NCBI GenBank assembly: GCA_022702705.1
Contig: CM040421.1
Span: 75,758,121 to 75,822,120, forward strand
Origin: Papilionanthe hookeriana x Papilionanthe teres
Taxonomy: Eukaryota; Streptophyta; Magnoliopsida; Asparagales; Orchidaceae
DNA: 64,000 nt
Direction of reading: 5' to 3'
The position numbers and the translations under genes were made by a program. Below the pieces are notes generated by a model that searched no databases, was not told the DNA's origin, and was given only the letters and a program-made list of their open reading frames with translations. This document shows positions 34,991-45,845 of the stretch, piece by piece (the first letter of the stretch is position 1; every line of letters begins with the position of its first letter).

Positions 34991-35506
34991 TTTCTGCAGT
35001 GTAGATTCCGAACGTCAATCCCGAATTATGCTTCCCTTCGTCACAAAACTTAGAACGAAAAAGAAAGAGTCCGAACACATTCTCGTTTATCTTAATGTAT
35101 TTGTGATTTTTAAGAGAACTCATTTATTAGAAGGCTGTTTATTAGAGGATTTGTTTGTTAGGAACAAAATGATTAAAGGTATAGAATAGGTAAAGGACCC
35201 GATTTAGAATTGGAAAGGAAGAGAAAGTCTCGTAAGACTTCTCGACCCGAAGGACCGCTCCTAAGCTAACACCTATTGGGGGTCCACCCCACCTCAGAAA
35301 AGAGGTAAAAGAATTTCGGAACCTCTCTGTTTAGGGGTGTCAAAACAGTGGCTCCTAAATCTGAGAGAAATTGGCTATACCCGTTCAAGACAGAAATGAA
35401 CGTGGCATGCCAATGGAAAGAATGGTAGTTTGGTCCACTAGGGATATGGACTCACTATCGATTTATGAAAGCAAAACCATATGATTAAAATGGAGAGAGG
35501 AACTAG
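34991..35506 (-). other. Leader of the Ogre-like element
   Basis: About 515 bp between the primer site and ORF1 with no convincing frame. It contains an inverted polypurine-like motif at 35271-35286 and G-rich words near 35330. Confidence 0.55.
35271..35286 (+). repeat. Inverted copy of the polypurine-tract core in the leader
   Basis: The plus-strand ACCTATTGGGGGTCCA equals the minus-strand sequence of the 3' polypurine region at 25266-25282, so the internal region is bracketed by an inverted pair of this motif. Confidence 0.7.
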
Positions 35507-35524
35507 TCCCCAGCGGAGTCGCCA
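35507..35524 (-). promoter_or_regulatory. tRNA primer-binding site of the Ogre-like element
   Basis: The minus strand reads TGGCGACTCCGCTGGGGA, starting 5 nt from the LTR end (ACTTC spacer). TGG is the complement of a tRNA CCA end. From memory, Tat/Ogre elements use a tRNA-Arg; a tRNA database comparison would confirm it. Confidence 0.8.
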
Positions 35525-35529
35525 GAAGT

Positions 35530-36783
35530 TGTCGGCATATTTTTAGGTTGGGTGTTTTGAAAAGGGGGTCGCCTACAGAAGTTGTCGGCAAATTTTAAAT
35601 TTAATTTAAATTTAAATATATATATATATATATAGTTTTAGAAAGAAGCATTTGATTTTGAAAATAACTTTAAGTTTGAAAATTTTAAGATATGAAATCA
35701 AACCGATCTCACATCCCAAATAGTTTATATAAACGAGCACCGCATCACAAACCGTGTATCTATCGCGAAGAATAGACATACTGCTTGATGATGGGGCTCG
35801 ATTAAATAAACTAGAAGATTTGTGACATCCGTTTGGTCTGCGAACTAATTTTATAAGCCGACAAGTTCCCCTGCTTAATATAAAAGAATTAAACAGGGTT
35901 TATATTACCTGAGTTCTTAAAGTTCCCTATAAGGGCAAACCCCTATAGTTAATTACATCTTAAATGACGGGAATCATTTAAGAAAACTCTCGATAATGAT
36001 CAGTGGTTTTTCTCTCAAGAATTTCAAAGTTTAAAGTTTTCAAAGGATTGAATTTCTGAAATTTCAATAGGGATTAGCTCAAATTTGGAACAGTTTATTT
36101 TAAGAGTCCAAAGGAAGAGAAGTAGGAGAAGCTGAGGATCCAAGAAGAATCTTGGCAACTTCCCAAACTATTCTATTATTTGGCTTCAATTTGAGAATTT
36201 ATTAATGTTTCAATCCTGTTAATTTTAATTAATTTGGACATATATTTGTATGACATAATCATACAAATAGCCTCGAAGATGTGAGGGTTTATGTCCTATC
36301 AAACGACTACCTCGGAATCCTAAGACCGGTTAGGGCTTAATTTACATAATATGATTATGCAAATGCCTAACGAAAAGTTGAGGATTTATGCTGCACTAGG
36401 TAAACTACCTCGAAATCCTATGACTTGGTTGTTTAACTCTAAGAATGGTTTTGCTGAAGTAGACACAAGTTTTGCTGACGAAGATGGTCGTGCTGCCCAC
36501 CGTGCTCCAAAGCTCCTTGTTGTTGCAGAGTTTTAGTTTTGGAAGGTGTAAATCAAGGGATGAGAGAAGTGTTTTGGTTTAGAAGTCTTAAAGTCCAGGA
36601 GTTTTTAATATTTTGTTAGGGGAATATTAAAGTTGATTATAATAACACCGGTTAAGATTTCACGGTTCCATCATTCCGGCACCGTTATTTTTATCGGATT
36701 CACTTAGTCCAGATGAATTTGCTAAACTTAACTGAATGAGTTCCACACTTTCATTTAGACCGTGGGAAATCCCGTTAGCAACA
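35530..36783 (-). repeat. 5' LTR of the Ogre-like element, piece 1 (U5 end)
   Basis: Matches 17941-19191 of the left LTR almost base for base, including the 96-bp duplicated units and the 61-codon plus frame (36351-36536). Ends at the CAACA target duplication of the Athila-like insertion. The remaining pieces are 50266-52517 and 60023-63870. Confidence 0.93.
36779..36783. other. Target site duplication CAACA (pair at 50261-50265)
   Basis: A perfect 5-bp repeat frames the 36784-50260 insertion. The left LTR has a single CAACA in context (GTTAGCAACACGTAGG near 19187), confirming the empty site. Confidence 0.95.
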
Positions 36784-37217
36784 TGATCCATAAAAAATAC
36801 CTATTTTTTACGCCTTAATTCTTATCAATTTCTAAGGATATTATGCTTTAATGAAAGGTATTTTTGTGTTTTTGGATGTAGGTGATGTAAAAAGGTCCAA
36901 AAAAGGAAAAAGGAGCAAAAAGGAGCAAAAAGGAGCAAAAATTGAGCAAAATACAAAAATTATAAAAAATATGGCCTAGCGCCTAGGCGTCAGAAGTTGG
37001 CGCCTAAGCGCCAGACTCGATACAGAAACTGTCAAGTTTTTGACAACGTTTGAACGGTTATTTTGACGGAGTGAGCAGTTATTGGACATTCTAGAAGACT
37101 GACAGTTGTTCCTTGATAATAAGACATGTGATACATTGCATTTTGACGCTCCAAAACAGTTTTAATTGCTAAGAGGTGCGAGCCAAAGTGAAGAGGTGCG
37201 AAGAACAGAACGCGGTG

Positions 37218-37260
37218 TCTGGCGCCTAGGCGCTAGATTCTGGCGCCTAGGCGCCAGACA
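37218..37260. repeat. GGCGCC palindrome cluster in U3
   Basis: Two adjacent motifs; the second, TCTGGCGCCTAGGCGCCAGA (37239-37258), is a perfect 20-bp palindrome. A related pair is at 36977-37013 and others at 44481-44584 and 45441-45487. In the 3' LTR one cluster is partly deleted. Confidence 0.85.
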
Positions 37261-37328
37261 GACCTTCTAGAAGATTCATTGAATGTGGACATGTTTTGAA
37301 GAGGTGCCTCAAGGCAACCCTTGAAGCC

Positions 37329-37337
37329 TATAAATAG
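37329..37337 (+). promoter_or_regulatory. TATA box of the Athila-like 5' LTR
   Basis: TATAAATAG, about 70 bp downstream of the palindrome cluster; the 3' LTR has TATAAATAA at 48897-48905. It should direct the element's genomic RNA. Confidence 0.7.
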
Positions 37338-38593
37338 GAGTCCATTTCTTCAGAAAAACATGCCCCCATTGTAACCCCTTTCTCTTATCCACTTTAGGAT
37401 CTCTCATCCTTAGAGAGAGAAATAGAGGGCCACTTTTATTTTAGTTTAGTGAGTTTATTTTCAAGTTGTTGCATCTGGAGTTCTTTACACTGTGGAGTCA
37501 GTAGGAATCAGAAAATCTGTAGAAGGAATATTTCAGATAAGTATTTTATTTTTGATTCAAAGTTTATTTATTATGTTTTGTTGTTTATATTCAATGTGTT
37601 CTGAGTAGTTAGTTTACTTTCTTCCTTCAATTTTGAAGAGATAAATAAGATAAAATAAGATTCGATGGAGAATTGAAATTCAAAATATTTTCAAAACATT
37701 GTGATGATATTAATACCTGATCTTACTTTACTTTTTAAATTGGCCATTTAAATTGTTAAAACCTGTTGAAGAGTTTTGAGACCTATAAGGAGAAGAACTC
37801 TTAACTTGTAAATGTCACATGAATCCTTGGGTAGTCGAAGGCCATGTGCGGGCTATTCAAGGTGAAGTGCAAATAAATAGGAAGATAAGATTTAAAGGGC
37901 GTGGAATTGATAAGTTTTTAGAGTGACAGACTAAATTCTTATAATTTGATTTAAAGATAAGGAAAGGGTCACTAGTAGGGCCGACCATAGCCACCCTTGG
38001 ACAACTAGTAGTGTGAGTCTAGATTAACCCATTCTATTAACAATACATCCGGACCTGATCTGTAAATTAGCCAATGTTCTTTGCGCCTGGATCAAAGGGT
38101 AAAGAATAGGAATGCTTCTATTTGGCACAATACCATAAATCAAATTCTCCAACGAATATTAAATTATCTTAAAAATCTTAGATTAATTGAAGGGAGAAAG
38201 TTGTTTGTTTTATATAGTTTTCACAAAATCATTTTCTTATTATTGTTTTCTTTATCTGCATCTAGTAAATTAAAAGTAATTTATAGTTAGATTAAAATAC
38301 AAAAAGATTTTTGAAATACAATATTTAAAAATTTATTACCATATTTTTTCCCCGTGGGATCGATACTGGGGTCTTTGTTTCAAAGCCCTATATTACTTGA
38401 AACGATACGTATACTTGCGTAGTACCCAAAAAGTATATAAAATATTTTCTTTTTAAATTATATTCTGCTATATAAACATATATTTGAAAAAGTATTAAAC
38501 ATTAACGTCCTAGCATTAAGTAGCAATCAAGTTTTATTTAATGTTATTGCCGTTATTAAAATTTGGTATACATCTATACAGCAAGTTATTCCA

Positions 38594-38622
38594 GGTCAAG
38601 TGTTTCGCGCCTTTGCCAGAAA
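38594..38622 (+). repeat. Decayed copy of the LTR end plus primer site, inside U5
   Basis: GGTCAAGTGTTTCGCGCC and the following TTTGCCAGAAA parallel the real junction at 38676 (GGTCAAGTTTTTGGCGCC, then GTTGTCGGGAAA), 82 bp downstream. Also in the 3' LTR at about 50174-50202. Confidence 0.65.
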
Positions 38623-38686
38623 TTAAATTTTCTAGCAGTGGTAACAAATCCTTATATTTGGAAATACAAAAATCGGGTCAAGTTTT

Positions 38687-38703
38687 TGGCGCCGTTGTCG
38701 GGA
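38687..38703 (+). promoter_or_regulatory. tRNA-Asp-like primer-binding site
   Basis: TGGCGCCGTTGTCGGGA, six bases after the LTR end, is complementary with one or two mismatches to the 3' end of plant tRNA-Asp (CCCCGGCAACGGCGCCA), as known for Athila-type elements. Confidence 0.8.
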
Positions 38704-38749
38704 AAGGAATAAGAATAGTTACAGATTTTTAAATATTATATTTCCAAAA

Positions 38750-38849
<100 letters not shown>

Positions 38850-38872
38850 TTTATCCCTTGTTTTATTTTTTT

Positions 38873-40381
38873 ATGCGAAGTTTTGGTTCTGAAGGATTAA
38901 TACCTTTAGATTCTGAACTAAAAAGAACAATTAGAAAAATTAAAAAGGGAAAACAAATTCAAAAATTTCAAGATATGGCTACTTTACAACATCCAATTGA
39001 ACTTAATGATCAAAATGTTTATAAACTATTAAGGGATTATGCTGACCCTACAGTTGATGAACTTCATAGTAGTATTTAAATACCCACTGTAGATGCTAAT
39101 TTATTTGAACTTAAACCGTCTATTATTCAAATGGTGCAAAACAATCAATTTGGTGGAACACCAAATGAGGATCCAAATTTACACCTTGTTAGTTTTTTAG
39201 AACTTTGTGCTACCTTTAAGTATAACAATGTTTCTGATGATGTTATTAGACTTAGACTCTTTCCTTTTTCTTTAAGAGATAAAGCAAAGATGTGGTTAAA
39301 CTCATTAGTAACTGGTTCTATTAAGACATGGGCTGAAATGGCACAAAAATTCCTTGCTAAATATTTTCCTCCTTCTAAAACTGCTAAATTAAGAAATGAT
39401 ATTACTTCATTTAGTCAATTTGACAGGGAGACAATATATGAAACTTAGGAAAGATTTAAAGAACTATTAAGAAAATGTCCTCATCATGCTTTACCTGATT
39501 GGTTAATTATTCAAACATTTTATAATGGATTAATTGGATCTTTAAAATCAATTATTGATGCTTGCTTACTTGGAGGTTCTTTAATGTCTAAATCATTTGA
39601 AGAAGCTTACACTTTAATTGAAGAAATGGCTAATAACAATTTTCAATGGCCTTCCGAAAGGATTAATCCTAAAAAGATGGCAAGTATTCACGATAATAAA
39701 GCCTTTTCAATCTTAGCTTCCCAAGTAGCAGCAATGTCTAAGAAATTAGATAATTTTGCAATTAATATTTCACATAATAACTCTGCTAATATTGAAGATT
39801 CTCAGACTATTGAAACTTTACAAGCTATTGCAAGTAAGAATAATCCTTATTCAAATTATTTTAATCCTGGATGGAAAAATCATCCTAATTTTAACTGGAA
39901 TAATTCACAACAACAATGGGGTAATAATCAATCTCATCCCACTGGAAATTGGAATAATCAAGTTAATCCAAATTATAAACCTCCTGGATTTAATAATCAA
40001 CAGAAAAAGTTATCAATAGAAGAATTAATTTTACAAATGAATAATCAATTACAAAATAAAAATACTGCTATTCATAATATTGAAAATCAAATGGGGCAAA
40101 TTGCTACTTTAATTAATAATAGACCTGTAGGAACACTTCCTGATAATGTTGAAATTAATCCAAAGGAAACTGGAAAAGAACATGAACATGTTAAGGCTGT
40201 ACAACTTAGAAGTGGAAAGGAATTAAAAGAAAGAATGCGGAATGAAATTGAAAAAGAGGTTGAGGTTGAAGAGATTGAAAAACCTAAAGAAACTCTCTCT
40301 CCTAGTCAAGATCAGACTGTTATACCTGTTAATGTGGAAGTTGAAAAACCACCACCACATTTTTCTCAAAGACTTAAATAG
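38873..40381 (+). pseudogene. gag: Gag of the Athila-like element
   Basis: Start chosen at MRSFGSEGLIPLDSE (38873); an upstream in-frame Met at 38858 adds only FYFF. One frame runs to 40381 with two internal stops, TAA at 39077-39079 and TAG at 39446-39448. Capsid signature: QFGGTPNEDPNLHLVSFL, IRLRLFPFSLRDKAKMWL, KTWAEMAQKFLAKYF. The C-terminal half is Asn/Gln-rich (NPYSNYFNPGWKNHPNF) with no CCHC knuckle, then VQLRSGKELKE before the TAG. It forms virus-like particles in functional relatives. Confidence 0.85.
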
Positions 40382-40987
40382 CAGAAACTTGATCATCAAT
40401 TTTCTAAGTTCTTTGAAATTTTTAAGAAACTTACTATTAACATATCTTCTGCTGAAGCTTTGAAACAAATGCCAACTTATGCAAAATTTATGAAGGATAT
40501 TTTAAGCAAGAAAAGCAAATTTGAAGCTTTTGAAACTATTGCATTAAGTGAATAATGTAGTGCAATAATTCAAAAGAAATTACCTAAAAAACTTATGGAT
40601 CTTGGAAGCTTCACTATACCCTGTGCTATTGGAGAGAAATTTTGTGGAAAAGCTTTATGTGATTTAGGATCAAGTATTAATCTCATGCCATTTTCTATCT
40701 TTCGAAGATTGGATTTAAGAGATATTACTCCCACCACTGTAACCCTTCCGTTAGTTGATAGATCTATCACTTTTCCTAAAGGAGTTATAGAGGATGTCCT
40801 TGTTAAAGTGGATGAATTTATCTTCCCTGTAGATTTCATCGTACTTGATATGGAAGAAGATAAAGAGATACATATTATTTTAGGGAGACCTTTTCTAGCT
40901 ACTGGACGAGCTATGATTGATGTGCAAAATGGAGAACTAACCATGAGAGTTAATGATCAAGAAATTAAATTCAATGTTCTTAAATAA
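40382..40987 (+). pseudogene. pol: Aspartic protease of the Athila-like element
   Basis: It continues in the gag frame after TAG 40379-40381 and a TAA near 40553. The active-site word is KALCDLGSSINLMPFSIF (DLGSS where DxGS/T is usual), and the second element is HIILGRPFLATGRAMIDV. The frame closes at 40987. Processing of Gag-Pol is the family role. Confidence 0.8.
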
Positions 40988-41097
40988 ATGAAGTACCCTG
41001 ATAAAGAGAAATGTTATCGAATGGATATAATTGATTATTTAATTGAAAAACATTATCAAGAAAAATGTAAAGTCATTTCTGAGAAAAATTTGAATTT

Positions 41098-42190
41098 TTA
41101 ACTGATGAAAAAGAAGAAGAGACTCATTTTATTAAAGATAACTGGGAAACTTTAGACATAACTCAAAATGATATACTTTTACCATCAATTAAAAAAGCCC
41201 CTGAACTAGAATTAAAAATGGTACCTTCACATTTAAAATATGTGTTTCTTGGAAATTCGTTAACTTTACCTGTTATTATTTCTTCTGAACTGAGTAAAGA
41301 TCAAGAAGAAAAACTACTAGGTGTGTTTAAGAATTATAAGAAAGCTTTTGGTTGGACTATTGGTGATATAAGAGGAATAAGCCCTTCCATTTGTATGCAT
41401 AGAATTTTAATGGAAGAAAATTTTTAACCTACTATTGAATCACAAAGAAGACTAAATCTTATCATGAAAGAGGTTGTTAAAAAAGAAATTGTTAAGTGGT
41501 TAGATGCTGGTATTATTTATCCTATTTCGGATAGTCAATGGTTAAGCCCTAATCATTGTGTTCCGAAGAAAGGAGGTGTAACCGTCATTGCTAATGATAA
41601 AAATGAACTAATTCCTACAAGACAAGTTACTAGATGGCGAATTTGTATTGACTATAGGAAATTAAATAAAGCCACTAGAAAGGATCACTTTCCTTTACCT
41701 TTCTTGGATCAAATGCTCGATAAATTAGCTGGTCACCCATATTTCTGTTTTCTGGATGGATATTCTGGTTATCATAAGTTACTTATTACTCCTGAGGACC
41801 AAGAAAAAATAACATTTATAAGTCCTTATGGAACATTTGCTTTTAGAAGAATGCCTTTTGGTTTATGTAATGCACCTGTAACTTTTCAAAGATGTATGAT
41901 GTCAATACTTTGTGATTTGATTGACAAATGAATTGAAGCATTCATGGACGATTTTTCAGTTTTTGGAACTTCTTTTGAATCTTGTTTGGAAAACATAGGC
42001 AAAGTTCTGAAAAGATGTGAAGAAACAAATTTAGTTCTTAACTGGGAAAAATGTCAATTCATGGTCACAGAAGGCATTGTACTTGGTCACAAAGTGTCAC
42101 AAAAAGGGATGGAAGTAGATCAAGCAAAAGTGAAAATTATTGCTGAATTGCAACCACCTACTACTGTTACTGATGTGAGAAGTTTCTAGG
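41098..42190 (+). pseudogene. pol: Reverse transcriptase of the Athila-like element
   Basis: It shifts to another frame from 41098. The N-terminal part includes FGWTIGDIRGISPSICMHRI, then TAA at 41425. RT core 41464-42189: WLDAGIIYPISDSQW, CVPKKGG, RICIDYRKLNKATRKDHFP, YFCFLDGYSGYHK (first Asp), RRMPFGLCNAPVTFQRCM, a TGA at 41929-41931, then FMDDFSVFG (DD box) at 41944 and LVLNWEKCQFMV. A one-base deletion in the VRSFLG word near 42187 moves the frame to RNase H. Confidence 0.88.
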
Positions 42191-42799
42191 TCATGCTGGA
42201 TTTTATAGAAGATATATAAAGGATTTTCTAAAATTGCTAAACATCTTTGTCATTTATTGGAAAAAGATGCGAAATTTGAATTTAACAAAGAATGTATTAA
42301 TGCTTTTAATATTCTAAAAGAAAAATTAATAACTGCACCTATCATTGCTGCACCTAATTGGAATAAATCTTTTGAATTAATGTGTGATGCAAGTGATTTT
42401 GTAATTGGAGCTGTATTAGGACAAAAATATGAGATGATTTTCAAAGTTGTATGTTATGCTAGTAAAACTATCGCTGAAACACAAAGAAATTACACTACCA
42501 CGGAGAAGGAGCTTCTAGCTATAGTATATGCCTTTGATAAATTTGGACCTTATCTTCTTGGTACTAAATACATAGTTCATACTGATCATTCTGTTATTAA
42601 ATATCTATTATCTAAGAAGGATTCTAAACCTAGACTTATAAGATGGGTTTTACTTCTACAAGAATTTGATTTTCAAATAGTAGATAGAAAAGGAACTGAA
42701 AACCAAATTGCTGATCATTTGTCTAGAATTAAAAATGATATTATTTCAGAAGAAAATATAAATGAGAAATTTCCTGATGAATCTTTATATGTTATTTAA
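42191..42799 (+). pseudogene. pol: RNase H of the Athila-like element
   Basis: Words KDAKFEFNKECINAFNILK, FELMCDASDFVIGAVLGQ (D-A-S start), YASKTIAETQRNYTTTEKE (Glu), VHTDHSVIKYLLSKK (Asp), and LLQEFDFQIVDRKGTENQIADHLSR (final Asp). The domain is complete within the frame 42257-42799. Confidence 0.85.
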
Positions 42800-44022
42800 T
42801 GATGCAAAACACCATGGTAAGTTGATATTGTTAATTATATAGTTAGCAATATTTTGCCTTATGAATTGGATAACAAATTTATTAAGAAATTTAAATATGA
42901 TGCTAAAACTTATATTTGGGAAGAACCTCATTTATTTAAAATTGGAAAAGATTCTATGATTCGAAGATGTGTACCTTATGAGGAAACTTTTGCTATTATT
43001 CAAAAATGTCATGATTCCGATTTTGGAGGACACTTTGGCATAGATAAAACTGCATTTAAAATTTTAAATTCTGGATTTTATTGGCCTACCATATTTAAAG
43101 ATGTGAGACATTATGTGAAAACATGTGATCGATGTCAAAGGATAGGAAATATATCAAAGAAGAATGAAATGCCTTTAAACTATATATTGGAAGTTGAAAT
43201 TTTTGATATATTGGGGTTTAGACTTTATGGGACCATTTGTTCCATCATCTGGAAAAATTTATATTTTATTTGCAGTTGATTATGTTTCAAAGTGGATTGA
43301 AGCTGTTGTTTTACCAAACTGTGATTCCAAAAGTGTTTCTAAATTCTTATAGAAAATGATATTTTCAATATTTGAAATGCCTAAGGTAATTATCACTGAT
43401 GGTGGAAGTCATTTCAGGAATATAAGAGATCAATCAATACTACAAAAATTTGGAATCAAACATAGAATTGCAACTGCTTATCACCCACAAAAAAGTGGAA
43501 TGGCTGAAGTATCAAACAGAGAAATTAAAAGAATTTTAAAGAAGACTCGTTAATCCTAAAAGAACCGATTGGGTTGATAGACTTGATTCCGCATTATGGG
43601 CTTATCGAATGTACTTATAAGACACCAATCGAATGTCACCTTACCGGTTAATTTATGGTAAACATTGTCACTTACCTGTAGAACTTGAACATAAAGCTTA
43701 TTGGGCAATAAAGGAGTTTAATTTAAATTTGAATAAAGTTGGAGAAAAGCGATTATTGCAATTGAATGAGATGGAAGAAATAAGAAATGAATCATATAAA
43801 AATGCAAGGATTTATAAAGAGAAAATGAAGATGTTGCATGATAAGAAAATTTCAGGAAAAATTTTTTAGCCTGGACAAGAAGTATTACTGTTTAACTCTC
43901 GTTTAAAACTTTTTCCTGGAAAATTAAGATCTAAATGGATTGGACCCTATATAGTTGAGAAAGTATACCATTATGGAGATGTGGATATTAAATACCCAAA
44001 AACAGAAAAAAATTTAAAGTAA
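42800..44022 (+). pseudogene. pol: Integrase of the Athila-like element
   Basis: Zinc-binding part: KCHDSDFGGHFGIDK and HYVKTCDRCQRIGNISKK. A one-base insertion near 43207 breaks the first catalytic segment. The second Asp is in VIITDGGSHFRN (43356 frame) and the Glu in YHPQKSGMAEVSNREIK. A stop ends that frame at 43553 and a third frame (43633-43869) continues SPYRLIYGKHCHLPVELEHK. The tail (LFPGKLRSKWIGPYIV) ends with TAA at 44020. Confidence 0.85.
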
Positions 44023-44839
44023 ATGGATTATGATTAAAGCCTTATTTGGGAGATATTAAAATGATTTATAAAGAGGCTTATGAATTGAGTCAACCTGATT
44101 AAAGATTTACTTAAGTCGGGCTGACGATGTTAAACCAAGCGCTTTGTGGGAGGCAACGCATAACTATCTTTTGTTATGAGTGTTTTTATGTTTTAATGTA
44201 AGGTTATGCCTCGATCTTGACTAATTTTATATTACTTTAAATTTTTTGATGCTCATAAGTCTTTATTGACTTAGGCTGAAGATTATTTTGAAGTATGTAA
44301 GATTTAGAAATTAGATCACTCTATTCTAAATATGAGTAAAAATGAGATCAAGTTAACCTTCATTATGATTATTTACAATGTGAGTTATTGAGTCTAGATT
44401 ACTCTTACCTGTATAATTTACCTATCTTGGAGAACGAAATTTTGAAATTTGACGATTAGGCGAAACGGAGTTGAACATAGTTCCGGTGCCTAGGCGCCAA
44501 GATTTGGCGCCTAAGCGCCAGAGTCAAACTATGTATCAATAGGTCAGGTGCCTAGGCGCCAGATTTGGCGCCTAAGAGCCACGGTTACTGGGTCGTGCAA
44601 AAACTGAAAATTTTCAGTTTTTCCCACGATTTTCACCTTTAAATCAACCTATCTTCTTCCCTAACCATCAAGCAATCAAAGTTATGTCCATTGCACTTCA
44701 TTCTTGAGAGATTTGAGAAATTTTTGAAGAAATGGAAGGAAGAAATCATGGAGAAGAAGCTAGGGACAAGGTCTCAAAGGATCCTTAACCCTACTTCAAT
44801 GGTTTCATCGCGGTAAGTTTAGAGAAAATTTCTAGTCCT
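44023..44839 (+). other. Spacer after integrase with GGCGCC palindromes and a TATA-like box
   Basis: GGTGCCTAGGCGCC/TTGGCGCCTAAGCGCC-type motifs occur at 44484-44521 and 44546-44584. A perfect 24-bp palindrome is at 44599-44622 (half-site AAAAACTGAAAA). A TTTAAA box is at 44638-44643. No gene. The arrangement mimics the LTR U3, where the same palindromes precede the TATA box. Confidence 0.6.
44599..44622. repeat. Perfect 24-bp palindrome
   Basis: Half-site AAAAACTGAAAA followed directly by its reverse complement; it could extrude a cruciform or act as a dimer-binding site. Confidence 0.9.
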
Positions 44840-45079
44840 TTGGATAAGTTTGAAGCAGAGTTTAAAAGCATTGAAGATCACCTTCATGAGATGTTTCATC
44901 AAATTGAACACCTAGAATGGCAGATGAAACTTCAATTTGATCATTTTGCGGCTTATCAAGATGCTCAAGTTGAAATGTATTCGAAGAACAAGTCGAATGA
45001 CGAAAAGACGGCTACGGATTTCCCAAGAGCGTTAGTGTTCTTTCCAAGTAGAATACACAATTTCCCTTGTGAAGATTAG
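44840..45079 (+). pseudogene. Short charged frame in the env-position region
   Basis: 79 codons, predicted coiled-coil-like (EAEFKSIEDHLHEMFHQIEH), then NKSNDEKTATDFPRALVFF. The charged, heptad-like composition resembles the C-terminal 90 codons of the env-position ORF (46732-47004), including a parallel ALV-[IF]F word, so it may be a duplicated piece. No domain recognised. Confidence 0.35.
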
Positions 45080-45845
45080 AATATTCTAGTAATGAGATAG
45101 TTATTATCTGGTTTGTTGAGTCGTTGTATCGATTTAGTGAATCGATTGTGTTTGTTTGTGTATTTGCTTTCAGGTTCAATGTGTGTTGTTTTTGCTTAGA
45201 AATTGTTGTGTTTAAGTGTGTATTAGGAACTTGAATCAAGTATAATACTTATCTGGAATGTATTGAGTTTGATATAAACTTTATGTTTGATTGGTGGATT
45301 TAAAATTTAATTTTTAAAATTTTTGAAAAATGTTGTGGAAGTTAGAAACTGAAGCCCTACTCTAATGTGAGTAATTGGAAGTTGAATTTATGAATTTTGG
45401 TGGAAAATTAAATTTAAAAATAATTTTTTGTGAAAGGCGAGTCTGGCGCCTAGGCGCCAGAATTCGGTGCCTAAGCGCCGGTTCGGCCTGTACCCAAAAA
45501 TTTCCTTAAATACCCCCAAAATCCATTATCGACGCCTAAGCTTCATCTTCTTCCCCATTTTCGCAAAAATACACCTTTTAGATCCATTTTGAGGTCAAAA
45601 TATCAAGGATTTGAGTGCGAAACCACTCGATTTCTTTGTCTCAAGGTCAGATCTACACTTTAAACCATTTATTTTCGATTTTCACCATAGATTTCCCTAG
45701 GTTTTGCTAAGAACCGAAATTTTAAAAAAAATTTTGATTTTTAGTGATTTTTTTTGGATTTTTAAACTTATTTTAAGTTTTATAAACTTAAAAAGAGTTT
45801 AAATTTTTTATTCCTAAATTTGTTCTTGTTTTCTTTCACGTTTAG
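45080..45845 (+). other. Spacer before the env-position ORF
   Basis: Mostly AT-rich. A second GGCGCC palindrome cluster is at 45441-45487 (CTGGCGCCTAGGCGCCAG), followed by CTTAAATAC at 45505-45513 and a C/T-rich leader-like stretch. No frame of note. Confidence 0.55.

Larger units (their letters stand above)
36784..38680 (+). repeat. 5' LTR of the Athila-like element, 1897 bp
   Basis: TGATCCATAAAAAATACC at the start and AAATCGGGTCA at the end. U3 contains GGCGCC palindromes (36977-37013 and 37218-37260) upstream of the TATA box at 37329. The U5 end carries a decayed primer-site-like copy at 38594-38622. Shared LTR blocks link it to 5966-7795 and 14823-16502. Confidence 0.93.
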
